Source of the DNA: Alphaproteobacteria bacterium UBA3612
GTDB lineage: Bacteria; Pseudomonadota; Alphaproteobacteria; Sphingomonadales; Sphingomonadaceae
Reading direction: 5' to 3'
NCBI GenBank assembly: GCA_002375465.1
Contig: DFLT01000007.1
Coordinates: 62,001-126,000, forward strand
Length of the DNA stretch: 64,000 nucleotides
Position numbers and translations under genes: made by a program. Positions 50,693 through 59,248 of the stretch are shown one piece after another. Positions within the stretch are counted from its first letter, which is position 1, and each line of letters opens with the position of its first letter. Below the pieces are notes generated by a model, which was given only the letters and a program-made list of their open reading frames with translations, was not told where the DNA came from and made no database searches.

Positions 50693-51846
50693 TCTGGTGA
50701 AGCTGCTGCCCTTCCGTCGGTTCCGCCCCCCGCCTGGCGCCTGACATACAGCATCGGATCGACGGGCGTGCCGGCGCGTCGCAGTTCAACATATACCTCG
50801 CCATCATCGGCGGCGCGCCCGACAGGCGTTCCCCGCTCGACGCGCTGGCCCACGGCCACGCCGGTGCGTTGCAGACCGGAAAGAACGCTCAGCATTTGCC
50901 TCGGGTGCTCGATAATGACGATCTCGCCATATCCGCGAAAATCGCCCGCATAGGCAATTATGCCGGGGGCGGGCGAAGTTATGACGGCATTGGCGCGTGC
51001 CGCAACGCGGGTGCCCCTCTCCAGGACGCCGGCTTCGTTCGGCAAACCAAAGGCTCTGACAATCCGCCCCGTCGCCGGGGGACGATAGGCCAATTCGGCG
51101 ATTTCCGCTGCGCTGGGACGATAGGAACGCAGCCGACGCCCGGGGCGGCGCGCCTCGCTCTCGCCGATGGCGGTCGTCAGACCCTGCAGGTCCACGGCGC
51201 GGGCGGCAAGCTCCCGCGTGCGTTGTCGCGCCGCGCGCGCCTCTGCGCCAATGTCCAACCCTTCCGCCCGCAGTGCCGCTTCCGCCCGGTCCAGTGCCGC
51301 AATGCGGGTGTCCAGCGTCTTCTTCACCTGCGATAGTTCCTGGCGGCGGGCATCGGCGGCCTCGCGCAGTTTCCGGGTGCGGGTCAGTTGATCGTTCAGT
51401 TCACGCGTGCGCGCGGCGAGTTCGGGCCGCACGGCATCTATCAGGGCGGCAACTCTTGCCGTCTCCACCGCATCGCCCGGCGCCAGCAGTGCCGCTGCGG
51501 CGGGTCGGCGCGACATGCTCTGCAGGGCGGCAAGCAGGCGCGCAACCTCCGCCTGTTTTTCGGACAGGGCAGCCAGCTCGGTCTTGCGGCGGCGCTCCAG
51601 CAGCTCGATGCGACGCTCTATGCGGGTGGCGGCGCGTTCCGATGCCTGTACTTGAACGGCGAGATTCGTGCGACGCGCCCGCGCTTCTGCCGCTTCCGCT
51701 GCCTTGTCTTCGGCACGCCGGGTTAGCTCGCGCGCCTCCTCGTCCGCCTGCAGCGCGCGGCGCTCGGCCTGCTCCGCGTCCTGCGCCAGGGCGGGGTCGA
51801 CGGCAGAGGCAATGAGCAGGGCGATGAGGGAAAATGCTGCGCGGAT
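50686..51846 (-). CDS. EnvC-like murein hydrolase activator (M23 family), start codon unclear
   Basis: About 386 residues if initiated at the ATC at 51846. Signal peptide (FSLIALLIASAVDPALA), a long coiled coil (to about residue 250), and a LytM/M23 domain ending with YGEIVIIEHPRQMLSVLSGL and VGQRVERGTPVGRAADDGEV. The Zn-binding His pattern of true M23 peptidases is not intact, as in EnvC activators. The frame has no ATG, GTG or TTG between the upstream stop and the coiled coil; the first ATG is 51516, which would remove the signal peptide. ATC 51846 lies 7 bases after AAGGA. Last gene of the nadD operon. Confidence 0.8.
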   Translation of the reverse strand: MRAAFSLIALLIASAVDPALAQDAEQAERRALQADEEARELTRRAEDKAAEAAEARARRTNLAVQVQASERAATRIERRIELLERRRKTELAALSEKQAEVARLLAALQSMSRRPAAAALLAPGDAVETARVAALIDAVRPELAARTRELNDQLTRTRKLREAADARRQELSQVKKTLDTRIAALDRAEAALRAEGLDIGAEARAARQRTRELAARAVDLQGLTTAIGESEARRPGRRLRSYRPSAAEIAELAYRPPATGRIVRAFGLPNEAGVLERGTRVAARANAVITSPAPGIIAYAGDFRGYGEIVIIEHPRQMLSVLSGLQRTGVAVGQRVERGTPVGRAADDGEVYVELRRAGTPVDPMLYVRRQAGGGTDGRAAASPDQ

Positions 51847-51850
51847 GGCG

Positions 51851-52273
51851 CTATCCTTCGCGGTGATAGGGGTGGCCGGAAAGGATCATTTCGGCGCGGT
51901 AGAGCTGTTCGGCAAGCATCGCCCGCAACAAAAGATGCGGCCAGGTCGCACTGCCGAACGCAAGCAGCAGGTCCGCAGAGGCGCGCGTCGCCCGGTCGTG
52001 CCCGTCTGCGGCACCGATCAGGAACCTCGCCTCCCGCATTCCATCGTCTCGCCAGGCGCCGATGCGGGACGCCAACTCTGTCGATGACAGATCCTTGCCC
52101 CGCTCATCCAGAACGACGGTCACGAAGGGCGCGGGCGGCTCGGGAAACTTTCCGCCCGTTTCGGGAAGCTCGGTCAGGAGCAACGGGGGGCGCACGCGCT
52201 TTGAATAGCGGGCGACCAGTTCGGCTTCCGCGCTACGGCCGATCTTTCCACGAGCGATGATGTGAAGGCGCAT
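51851..52273 (-). CDS. rlmH: 23S rRNA (pseudouridine-1915-N3)-methyltransferase
   Basis: 140 residues, SPOUT methyltransferase. N-terminus MRLHIIARGKIGRSAEAELV and the cofactor-knot block LIGAADGHDRATRAS plus AMLAEQLYRAEMILSGHPYH are those of RlmH. It methylates a pseudouridine in the 70S ribosome decoding region. Stop TAG at 51851-51853 sits 4 bases before the likely ATC start of the next gene. Gene order nadD-rsfS-rlmH-M23 is conserved in alphaproteobacteria. Confidence 0.97.
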   Translation of the reverse strand: MRLHIIARGKIGRSAEAELVARYSKRVRPPLLLTELPETGGKFPEPPAPFVTVVLDERGKDLSSTELASRIGAWRDDGMREARFLIGAADGHDRATRASADLLLAFGSATWPHLLLRAMLAEQLYRAEMILSGHPYHREG

Positions 52274-52321
52274 ATAGTGTTCCTGCCCACGCCTTCTGGT
52301 CCTGCTGAGGTCGGGCGGCGG

Positions 52322-52699
52322 CTATTCTCCGATAGTACGTTCGCTGGGGCTCGCGCCATCAGGCGCTGCATCCATGCCCCACATCTTTTCCAGATTATAG
52401 AAGCTGCGAACCTCTGGCCGGAACAAGTGGACGACAATGTCGCCCGCATCGACCAATACCCAGTCGGCGGCGGGCAGCCCCTCTATGCGGACAGGATTGC
52501 CAGTGTCCTTCTTGATGCGTTCGGACAGTTTTTGCGCCATCGCCGCGACCTGCCGCGTAGAGCGGCCAGAGGCGATGATCATGTGATCGGCAATTTCCGA
52601 TTTTCCAGCGAGCGGGATATCGACGATATCCTGCGCCTTGTCGTCATCCAGGCTGCTGAGGACGAGATCATGAAGGGCGTCGGAAGCGGCGTCGGGCAA
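52322..52699 (-). CDS. rsfS: Ribosomal silencing factor RsfS
   Basis: 125 residues. The DUF143/Iojap fold shows as LVLSSLDDDKAQDIVDI, DHMIIASGRSTRQV and the final DWVLVDAGDIVVHLFRPEVRSFY. It binds ribosomal protein L14 and blocks subunit joining when nutrients are short. It begins six bases after nadD ends. C-terminal tail after residue 110 is low in conservation. Confidence 0.97.
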   Translation of the reverse strand: MPDAASDALHDLVLSSLDDDKAQDIVDIPLAGKSEIADHMIIASGRSTRQVAAMAQKLSERIKKDTGNPVRIEGLPAADWVLVDAGDIVVHLFRPEVRSFYNLEKMWGMDAAPDGASPSERTIGE

Positions 52700-52705
52700 G
52701 TCGGG

Positions 52706-53311
52706 TCAGTCCTTTTCGGTGGGAAGGTGGCGCGCCGCCCAATCGGGATCGGTCGCGCGCAAGGCCGTGGCAGAGGTCGGATCGGTCGGGATATTCAGAA
52801 ACACGATCGCGGGAAGGCTCCACTCGGTCCAGGTTTTGGCACGGGATTCGGATTTGACGAACCTCCGCAGCCAGCCCATCGCACGGGCGCGGCGGGCCGC
52901 CCCAAGATAGGCGGGGCGGGCCATTACCGCAATCGGCAGCGTGCGTGCCAGTGAACGCCAGTCGCGCCAGCGGTGCAGTTCAACCAGATTGTCGCTGCCG
53001 ATCAGCCATATGAAGCGGTGCCGGCGCCTGTATCGCTGACGCAATGCCTTCGCCGTATCGACGGAATAGCGCGTGCCCAGCTCCGTCTCCAACGTGGTCA
53101 CGCGAATGGGTGCCCCCCGTGCCATGCGGCGGGCGGAGGCATGCCGCACGGACAAGGGCGCCATTTCCGCACGATCCTTCAGCGGGTTCTGCGGGCTGAC
53201 CAGCCACCATATCTCGTCCAGTTGCAGACGCTTCAGCGCCTGAAGGCTGATATGCCGGTGGCCGACATGTGCGGGGTTGAAGGACCCGCCGAGGATGCCG
53301 ATTCGGCTCAT
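52706..53311 (-). CDS. nadD: Nicotinate-nucleotide adenylyltransferase
   Basis: 201 residues. Nucleotidyltransferase motif GGSFNPAHVGHRH (residues ~8-20), then WLIGSDNLVELHRWRDW and the C-terminal ISSTxxR equivalent TSATALR. It joins nicotinate mononucleotide with ATP to form deamido-NAD. It leads the conserved nadD-rsfS-rlmH-M23 operon; proA and proB, which often precede it, are absent here. The start ATG 53311 opens directly with MSRIGILGGSF. Confidence 0.96.
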   Translation of the reverse strand: MSRIGILGGSFNPAHVGHRHISLQALKRLQLDEIWWLVSPQNPLKDRAEMAPLSVRHASARRMARGAPIRVTTLETELGTRYSVDTAKALRQRYRRRHRFIWLIGSDNLVELHRWRDWRSLARTLPIAVMARPAYLGAARRARAMGWLRRFVKSESRAKTWTEWSLPAIVFLNIPTDPTSATALRATDPDWAARHLPTEKD

Positions 53312-53391
53312 GGTGCGGCCCTAGCACTGCTCGCGTGCAGCGTCATTCCCGCAGATGGCCGACGCTCACCGTGCCGGATCAGCGATCCTCG

Positions 53392-53607
53392 TCAGCTTCC
53401 GCGCCCGGTTTTCTCCTGCAGTTCGTCGATGCGCAGCGACGCGTCCGCCTTCGACAGCGTGGCGTCGAATTCGACCCCCGCCTCTTCTGACAGGGTCTTC
53501 AGATAGCTTGCTTGTGCGCCGGTCATTTCCTCGTCGCCCGTGGTCCAGGTTTCCGGATCCTTTTCGGCATTCGACGTAGGGTGGGATTTCGGGTCTTCGT
53601 TTTCCAT
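53392..53607 (-). CDS. DUF3072 family small acidic protein
   Basis: 71 residues. The DUF3072 block WTTGDEEMTGAQASYLKTL followed by a two-helix segment. Cytoplasmic, acidic, no membrane part; function unknown. ATG 53607 has CCCAGGAGAAGACC before it, a strong RBS. A GGAAC-N16-CATT element lies 32 bases upstream. It ends 80 bases before nadD and may be its own unit. Confidence 0.85.
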   Translation of the reverse strand: MENEDPKSHPTSNAEKDPETWTTGDEEMTGAQASYLKTLSEEAGVEFDATLSKADASLRIDELQEKTGRGS

Positions 53608-53638
53608 CGGTCTTCTCCTGGGTTCAGCCTGTGGCAAG

Positions 53639-53663
53639 AATGAAAATGTTCTTGAATTGTTCC
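53639..53663 (-). promoter_or_regulatory. Possible EcfG-type (general stress) promoter of the DUF3072 gene
   Basis: Reverse strand reads GGAAC, 16 bases, CATT; the alphaproteobacterial EcfG consensus is GGAAC-N16/17-CGTT, so one base differs. Its position 32 bases before the start is right for a promoter. Confidence 0.35.
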
Positions 53664-53737
53664 GGTGCGTGGGACTTGCCGTTCTCTCGCAGGGCAGTAA
53701 CAGGAGCCGGGACAGTATTTTCCCACAGGATTTCCCC

Positions 53738-55852
53738 ATGCGATTTCGCGCCTCGCTGCTTCTGTTCGCCTCGATAATGGCGGCCCCCGTGATGGCGCAG
53801 GATGCCGCTGCAACAGCCGATCCCGATCCCTTTGCGGCGGTACCCGACCAGATGCAGGCCGCCGCTACGCCGACCGACGCATCGCTGGTGATCCTGAACA
53901 GGGATCTGCTGGAAGTTCTTTATCTGACGGAGCCAACGGAAATCGTCTCTCAGGCACCGAACGCGGTCGCTGTGACGACGCCGGGGTTCGGGTCGGGGAA
54001 TTTCTATACCGTTCGCGGACTTCGGGATGTCGGTACCTATGTCGACGGGGTCCGCCTGACGCGGCAGGAAGCCAATCATCTGGGCCTGTTTCAGATACAG
54101 CAGGCGACCGTGGCGACCGGACCCAGGCCGATGCTGGGCGCCCAGCAATCTGCCAACGGCTCGGTCGAATTTGCCCTGCGCCGGCCGGGGCGGGAAACCC
54201 ATGGCTGGTTCGAGGGCTATTATGGTGAATTCGACCGACTGGCCCTTCGCGGGGCGATCGACGCCGTTACCGCCAATGAGGTCTTTGGCCTGACGGTGGA
54301 GGGTTATTATCAGGATACGGATGGTTATGTCGACAATCTGACCACCGGCGACCGCCTGAATCAGGAGGATCGCCATGGTGGACGCCTCGCCATGCGCCTC
54401 TCGCCTGCTGCAAATATCGAATGGAATTTGGCCGCTGCGTTCCTGCACGACGAGTCGCTGAATATCCTGAACTTCGACTGCGATCAGCGGTGCGACGATC
54501 GCTATGCGACGACCGGGCTGGGGGTTAGCCAGCCGGATCAGGGCGCCGCCTTCGCCGACCTGGGCTTTACCGGGAACCGCGCGCGCAGGGGCCTTGGCAA
54601 TGATCTCGATACGTTTCTTGTTACATCCGATTTCCTGTGGACGGGTAACGGGATCGAACTGCGCCTGCTGACCGGGTTGGTCGACCAAAACCAGCAATCC
54701 GCCATCGATTATGCTGACGGGCGCAGCGCCGTAAGGTCTGGTGGGGCATTGCCAGCGGAGCGGGGTCTGGCGACCGGCGGACTGGTCCGCGTCGCCAATG
54801 AGGACCTGACCGAGTTCAGCCAGGATGTGGCGCTGGGCTTCGATCTGGCCAGTGGCGTTAAGCTAACCATTGGCGCAGCGGCGTTTGAGCGCGATGAAGA
54901 CGGCGATGTAGGAAACTTCTTCGTCGACGCGGGCGGCGCGACGCCGCAGATACTCGGACTCACCGATGCACCCTTCGATACCAAGGTGAAGGGCCACTCC
55001 CTGCGTGCTGGCGTCAGCTACGGCACCGGAACCGCGTTAGAGTTGACCGCTGGCCTGCGGTATAGCGACGAGGATATCAGCGGCGACGGTTTCGCGGATG
55101 TTGGCGCCGACGAATGGTCGGGGCTTGTTTCCGCGCGTTATGCGCTGTCGAACGCCGCCGCGATCTTTGCGAGCGCCAGCCGCGGCGTCTCCTCTCTCGA
55201 TGCGGGTGCATTCGGAGCGAACCCCCGTGGCCCCGAAACCAATTGGACCTACGAAGGCGGCGTCGAGGCGGGACTGTTCGGCGGCGCGCTGGCGGCCCGC
55301 CTGAAAGGTTTCTATCTGGATGCTCAGAATGTGCGGGCGCTGCCCGGCTTCGGCGGCTTTGACATCGCCAACCCGGCCCGTGACATGACCAATTACGGGG
55401 CAGAGGCGAGTATGCGCGCGGCGCCATTCCGGGGATTGAATCTCTCGGGTGCCGTGGGCTGGCAGAATGCCGACTTCGAAGATGGCAATGACGTTCTTCC
55501 GGTCGGAATGAACCCCCTTTATGCACCCGACCTGACTGCCAATGGTCAGATCAGCTATGACTGGTACATCGCGCGCGCGGAAAGCTTCGTAACCCCGTCG
55601 ATCGGGTTCGAATATCGCGACGACATGGCGGTGGCCGCCGGTCCGGTGTTCGATACGGGCGGCGGTACGACGGCGGATGGCCGCGTGCTCATGAACGCCG
55701 GCCTCTCACTGCGCACCGATGATGATTGGTGGATCGTTTCCATCGAATGCGACAATTGTCTCGACGAGACATATGTCGACACCGCCGCCGCAGGCTTCGC
55801 CTATCTGGGCAAGCCGATGACATGGATGTTTCGCGCCAGAAGGAAGTTCTGA
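53738..55852 (+). CDS. TonB-dependent receptor linked to alkaline phosphatase
   Basis: 704 residues. Signal peptide ~1-20 (AAPVMAQ). The plug domain is shorter than usual (residues ~40-155) with EIVSQAPNAVAVTTPGFGSG and YTVRGLRDVGTYVDGVRL; the barrel ends in FRARRKF with terminal Phe. Two close Cys in IECDNCLDETY may form a disulfide near the C-terminus. Start ATG 53738 has AGGA 7 bases before. It overlaps the alkaline phosphatase by one base (TGATG), so the receptor may import phosphate esters or a product of that enzyme. No Pho box is recognised. Confidence 0.9.
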   Translation: MRFRASLLLFASIMAAPVMAQDAAATADPDPFAAVPDQMQAAATPTDASLVILNRDLLEVLYLTEPTEIVSQAPNAVAVTTPGFGSGNFYTVRGLRDVGTYVDGVRLTRQEANHLGLFQIQQATVATGPRPMLGAQQSANGSVEFALRRPGRETHGWFEGYYGEFDRLALRGAIDAVTANEVFGLTVEGYYQDTDGYVDNLTTGDRLNQEDRHGGRLAMRLSPAANIEWNLAAAFLHDESLNILNFDCDQRCDDRYATTGLGVSQPDQGAAFADLGFTGNRARRGLGNDLDTFLVTSDFLWTGNGIELRLLTGLVDQNQQSAIDYADGRSAVRSGGALPAERGLATGGLVRVANEDLTEFSQDVALGFDLASGVKLTIGAAAFERDEDGDVGNFFVDAGGATPQILGLTDAPFDTKVKGHSLRAGVSYGTGTALELTAGLRYSDEDISGDGFADVGADEWSGLVSARYALSNAAAIFASASRGVSSLDAGAFGANPRGPETNWTYEGGVEAGLFGGALAARLKGFYLDAQNVRALPGFGGFDIANPARDMTNYGAEASMRAAPFRGLNLSGAVGWQNADFEDGNDVLPVGMNPLYAPDLTANGQISYDWYIARAESFVTPSIGFEYRDDMAVAAGPVFDTGGGTTADGRVLMNAGLSLRTDDDWWIVSIECDNCLDETYVDTAAAGFAYLGKPMTWMFRARRKF

Positions 55853-57267
55853 TGTTTCGCTTGCTTGCCGCCCTCGCTTTGTGCGCGACGCCGGTTGCCG
55901 CCCAGGAAAAGCCGAAAAACGTGATCGTCATGATCGCGGACGGCGCCGGATATAATATGCTGGCGGCGACGCGCATGTGGACGGGGGCGAAGCTGTTCGC
56001 CGACGGAGACGAGTGGCAGCGTGCGTCTCTGGCGACCTATGCCCTCCGGAACGGACCGGAGGGGGAGGGGCAGGATCCAGACCTTGTCTATACCAGCGAA
56101 AAGGCATGGGACGTGCGTCCCCTGTCGGGGGATTCCGAATGTGCAACCGGCTATGCTGCCGGGTTTGCGGGCTATGAATGGCATCGCTGCACCCATCCTG
56201 ACAGTGCGAACACGATGTCTGCGATGGTAACGGGCACGCGCACCTATAATGGGGCCGTGAACGTAGACGGCTCCGGTACGCCAGAGCTTTCGGCTGCTGA
56301 AACCGCCAAAGCCACCGGCCGCCGCGTTGGCAGCATCACGACCGTGCCGTTCAGCCATGCCACGCCGGCTGCTGGCGGCGGCGCGCATAATGTCAGCCGT
56401 AATAATTATCATGAAATAGCAGCAGAGATGCTGGAATCGCCGACCCTCGACTTCATTGCCGGCGGTGGTCACCCCAACTTTGATTCCGATGGGAATCGGG
56501 TCGGAGACCAAGCGACCGCCAAGGAAAGATTCCGCTGGCTGTCATCAGAAAGCTGGTCGGCGTTGAACGATGGCTCATCCGGATGGACGTTGATCCAGAC
56601 CCGCGATGAAATTGACGATCTGGGCCGTTACGGCGGCGATGATCGCGTGATCGTCTTGCCACCGGTTGCAGCGGCGATGCAGGTGGAGCGCGCTGCGGCC
56701 GAAGGGCACGACCCGAAAACCGATGCGCCGGGAGAGGCTAAGCTGTTGAAAACGGTGCCGTCCCTGACGGAACTGGCCGAGGCCGCCCTGACGCATCTGG
56801 ACCAGGAACGCGGCTTCTTCCTGTCTATCGAAGGCGGCGCCGTCGACTGGGCGATGCATGCAAACATGCTGGGCCGCGCCATTGAAGAATATGAGGATTT
56901 CGACGCAGCCGTTGCCGCCGTGGCGGCGTGGCTGGATGACCCAGCCACCCCCGCTTCATGGGAAAATACGCTGGTGATCGTGACCGCCGACCATGATCAT
57001 TTGCTGTTCGGTCCCGATGTCGACGAACCGTTCCAGCCGCTGGAATGGCACGGAGCGGGCGCAATGCCGGGCTATCGCTGGTGGTCCAATTCCCATTCCG
57101 CGCAGTTGGTGCCTTTCTTTGCGAGGGGCGCCGGGGCGGATCGCCTCATCACCGAAGCCGACGAGGTGGACCAGATGCGTAGCGCCGATGGCACTGCGCG
57201 CGGTCGCGGACGATATTTGACGCAGCCAGAGATGGGTGCCGCGATCCTGGAACTGCTTTCCCGCTAA
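55852..57267 (+). CDS. Alkaline phosphatase family protein
   Basis: 471 residues. Signal peptide ~1-17 (ATPVAAQ). PhoA fold: metal-binding Asp in VIVMIADGAGYN, nucleophile region HPDSANTMSAMVTG with the DS(A) Ser, and VTADHDHLLFG near the end supplying Asp-His zinc ligands. Periplasmic phosphomonoesterase, zinc-dependent. There is a long insertion around residues 190-310, including the region SSESWSALNDG. Translationally coupled to the TonB receptor before it. Confidence 0.93.
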   Translation: MFRLLAALALCATPVAAQEKPKNVIVMIADGAGYNMLAATRMWTGAKLFADGDEWQRASLATYALRNGPEGEGQDPDLVYTSEKAWDVRPLSGDSECATGYAAGFAGYEWHRCTHPDSANTMSAMVTGTRTYNGAVNVDGSGTPELSAAETAKATGRRVGSITTVPFSHATPAAGGGAHNVSRNNYHEIAAEMLESPTLDFIAGGGHPNFDSDGNRVGDQATAKERFRWLSSESWSALNDGSSGWTLIQTRDEIDDLGRYGGDDRVIVLPPVAAAMQVERAAAEGHDPKTDAPGEAKLLKTVPSLTELAEAALTHLDQERGFFLSIEGGAVDWAMHANMLGRAIEEYEDFDAAVAAVAAWLDDPATPASWENTLVIVTADHDHLLFGPDVDEPFQPLEWHGAGAMPGYRWWSNSHSAQLVPFFARGAGADRLITEADEVDQMRSADGTARGRGRYLTQPEMGAAILELLSR

Positions 57268-57333
57268 TCACGCGGACCTTTCGCGCCTGAGCGTTGTTGT
57301 CCTCGGAAACAAGCAACTGGAAAGAGGCCGAAC

Positions 57334-57546
57334 ATGTCCGATAATGTCTATGCTGTCACCGAACTGGTCGGGACATCTGAAACCAGCATCGACGATGCCA
57401 TTCGCGGAGCCGTTGAACGTGCCTCCGAAACGCTGAAGAACCTCGACTGGTTTGAAATGACCGGCGTTCGCGGGCACATTGTCGACGGAAAGGTCGAGCA
57501 CTTCCAGGTCGCCGTGAAAATCGGCTTTCGGCACGAAAGCGTCTGA
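57334..57546 (+). CDS. Dodecin family flavin-binding protein
   Basis: 70 residues. Dodecin pattern VYAVTELVGTSETSIDDAIR, the flavin-stacking Trp in NLDWFEMTGVRGHI, and HFQVAVKIGF. Twelve copies form a hollow sphere that stores flavins and protects them. RBS AAAGAGG precedes ATG 57334. It is alone between the phosphatase and a histidine kinase gene, both on the same strand. Confidence 0.95.
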   Translation: MSDNVYAVTELVGTSETSIDDAIRGAVERASETLKNLDWFEMTGVRGHIVDGKVEHFQVAVKIGFRHESV

Positions 57547-57619
57547 CCGGCGCTTCTTGACGCAGTGTCGCCTTCGCATGGGGTATCCGACGGCTGCGTA
57601 GCGCGATAGAGGGGCGCCG

Positions 57620-59110
57620 ATGCAGATCGACGACCCTCCCATGGCAACCGACCGGGAAGAGGAACGGCTCTCCGTACTCAGGGAGCTGAGAGTCCTCGAC
57701 TCGGTTGCGGAGGAAGCGACCGATGCAACCGCGCGGGCGGCGGCGCGGGCCTTTGACGCGCCAGTCGGGCTGATCACGCTGGTCGAAAAAGATCGCCAGT
57801 GGTTCAAGGCTCGCCACGGAACAGAACTGACCGAGACACCGCGCGATATTTCCTTTTGCACCTACGCGATCCAGCAGCCGGACAGCGTGATGGTCGTATC
57901 CGATGCGCAGGAGGATCCGCGCTTTAGAAACAATCCGCTGGTCACCGGCGACTTTCACCTGCGCTTCTATGCCGGAGCGCCGATCATCGTGAGGGGGCAG
58001 CCGGTGGGCACGCTCTGTATTCTCGATACGGAACCCCGCCACGATATCGGCGATAATCTGATTGAGATGCTTGGGGATCTGGCCCGCGTCGTTGCTCTCG
58101 GCCTCGAAACACGCCTGCTGAAGGAGCGGGCTGAGCGGCTGGAAGCGGAGCAGCATGTCGGCAACGCCCGTTTTGCTCTCGCACTGGAAGCGGCGGACAT
58201 GAGCGTCTGGAGTTGGGACGTCGACAGCGGCCTGCTGACCGATTTCGGAAGGGGCGATGACACTTCAGGCATGGGCAGCATGACGCCGAAGGACTTCCTG
58301 GATGCGGTTCACGACAATGATCGCTATGCCGTTATCGATGCCTTTGCCGCGGCCCGTTCCGGCGCCGAGGAATTCCGTGCCGAATTCCGTATGGCGCACG
58401 ATCCCGAACGCTGGCTTCTGTCGGTAGGCCGCACCATTCGCCGCAACGCCGACGGTCGCGTCATGAGCGTGACGGGCGTTCAGACCGACATTACCGCCCA
58501 GAAACGCCACGATGCCGTGCTGGAAACGACGACGCAGGAAATGCGTCATCGCGTGAACAATCTGATCGGTCTGGCGGATGCCCTGGCGGGCCGGACCGCT
58601 CGCGAGACAGAGAGCAAAGAGGACTTCCTTGCGCTCTACCGGTCCAGGTTGCAGGCACTGGCGCGCACGCAGCGCATGCTGATGTCGGGGGAGGGCGGCG
58701 CGAAACTGACCGATTTGGCAGAGGCCGTCATTGCCCCCTTCCGACGTCAGGACCGCTCAGTCCTGATCCTGAACCTGCCGGATGTCGTCGTTACAAACGC
58801 CATCACCCAGGTATTGACCCTCGCCTTTCATGAACTGACGACGAATGCCCTGAAATATGGCGCCTTGCGCTGGCCTACTGGCAAGATTGATGTCGTAGGC
58901 CGCATGGATGGCGAAACGCTCTACATAGACTGGAGCGAATTTGTGAACGACGCAGCAAATTCATCGCCGTTCGACGATTATGTGGAGATCGCGTCCTCAA
59001 ACAGCGGGAAATCCATCGTGGAGCGCATGGTGGGGGCGCATGGCGGAACGATCACGTTCGACTTCGGCGAGAATGGGCTGATTGCCAAACTGATGCTGCC
59101 GCTGGAATAA
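57620..59110 (+). CDS. HWE family histidine kinase (GAF-PAS)
   Basis: 496 residues, soluble. A GAF domain (about 15-175) has DRQWFKARHG and FCTYAIQQPD; a PAS domain (about 185-290) follows; then the HWE/HisKA_2 kinase with phospho-His in EMRHRVNNLIGLADAL, the Glu-containing N box FHELTTNALKYGAL, and DWSEF for the Trp-x-Glu mark. HWE kinases usually feed the EcfG general stress system or light response. No PhyR or EcfG gene is in the window. ATG 57620 has AGAGGGG before it; ATG 57641 is possible. Confidence 0.9.
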   Translation: MQIDDPPMATDREEERLSVLRELRVLDSVAEEATDATARAAARAFDAPVGLITLVEKDRQWFKARHGTELTETPRDISFCTYAIQQPDSVMVVSDAQEDPRFRNNPLVTGDFHLRFYAGAPIIVRGQPVGTLCILDTEPRHDIGDNLIEMLGDLARVVALGLETRLLKERAERLEAEQHVGNARFALALEAADMSVWSWDVDSGLLTDFGRGDDTSGMGSMTPKDFLDAVHDNDRYAVIDAFAAARSGAEEFRAEFRMAHDPERWLLSVGRTIRRNADGRVMSVTGVQTDITAQKRHDAVLETTTQEMRHRVNNLIGLADALAGRTARETESKEDFLALYRSRLQALARTQRMLMSGEGGAKLTDLAEAVIAPFRRQDRSVLILNLPDVVVTNAITQVLTLAFHELTTNALKYGALRWPTGKIDVVGRMDGETLYIDWSEFVNDAANSSPFDDYVEIASSNSGKSIVERMVGAHGGTITFDFGENGLIAKLMLPLE

Positions 59111-59189
59111 TCGGATCGAACTGCGTGTGACGCCTCTGGTGTCCGGCATGATTTGGTCGGGCACCCCACCCGATCCCTGACATACAAAA

Positions 59190-59222
59190 ACGGCCCGCCC
59201 TTCGGTGGAAGTGGCGGGCCGT
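59190..59222. terminator. Bidirectional terminator between HWE kinase and ctrA
   Basis: A perfect ten-pair stem (59190-59199 with 59213-59222) with a 13-base loop. On the reverse strand it ends in TTTTTGT, a strong end for ctrA; on the forward strand CGGTTTTC follows, so it also ends the kinase transcript. Confidence 0.85.
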
Positions 59223-59248
59223 CGGTTTTCTGTACGGTTAAGCGGGCG

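Noticed and set aside
53608..53737. Pho box before the receptor-phosphatase unit
   Set aside because: No pair of CTGTCAT-like direct repeats with 11-base period is present.
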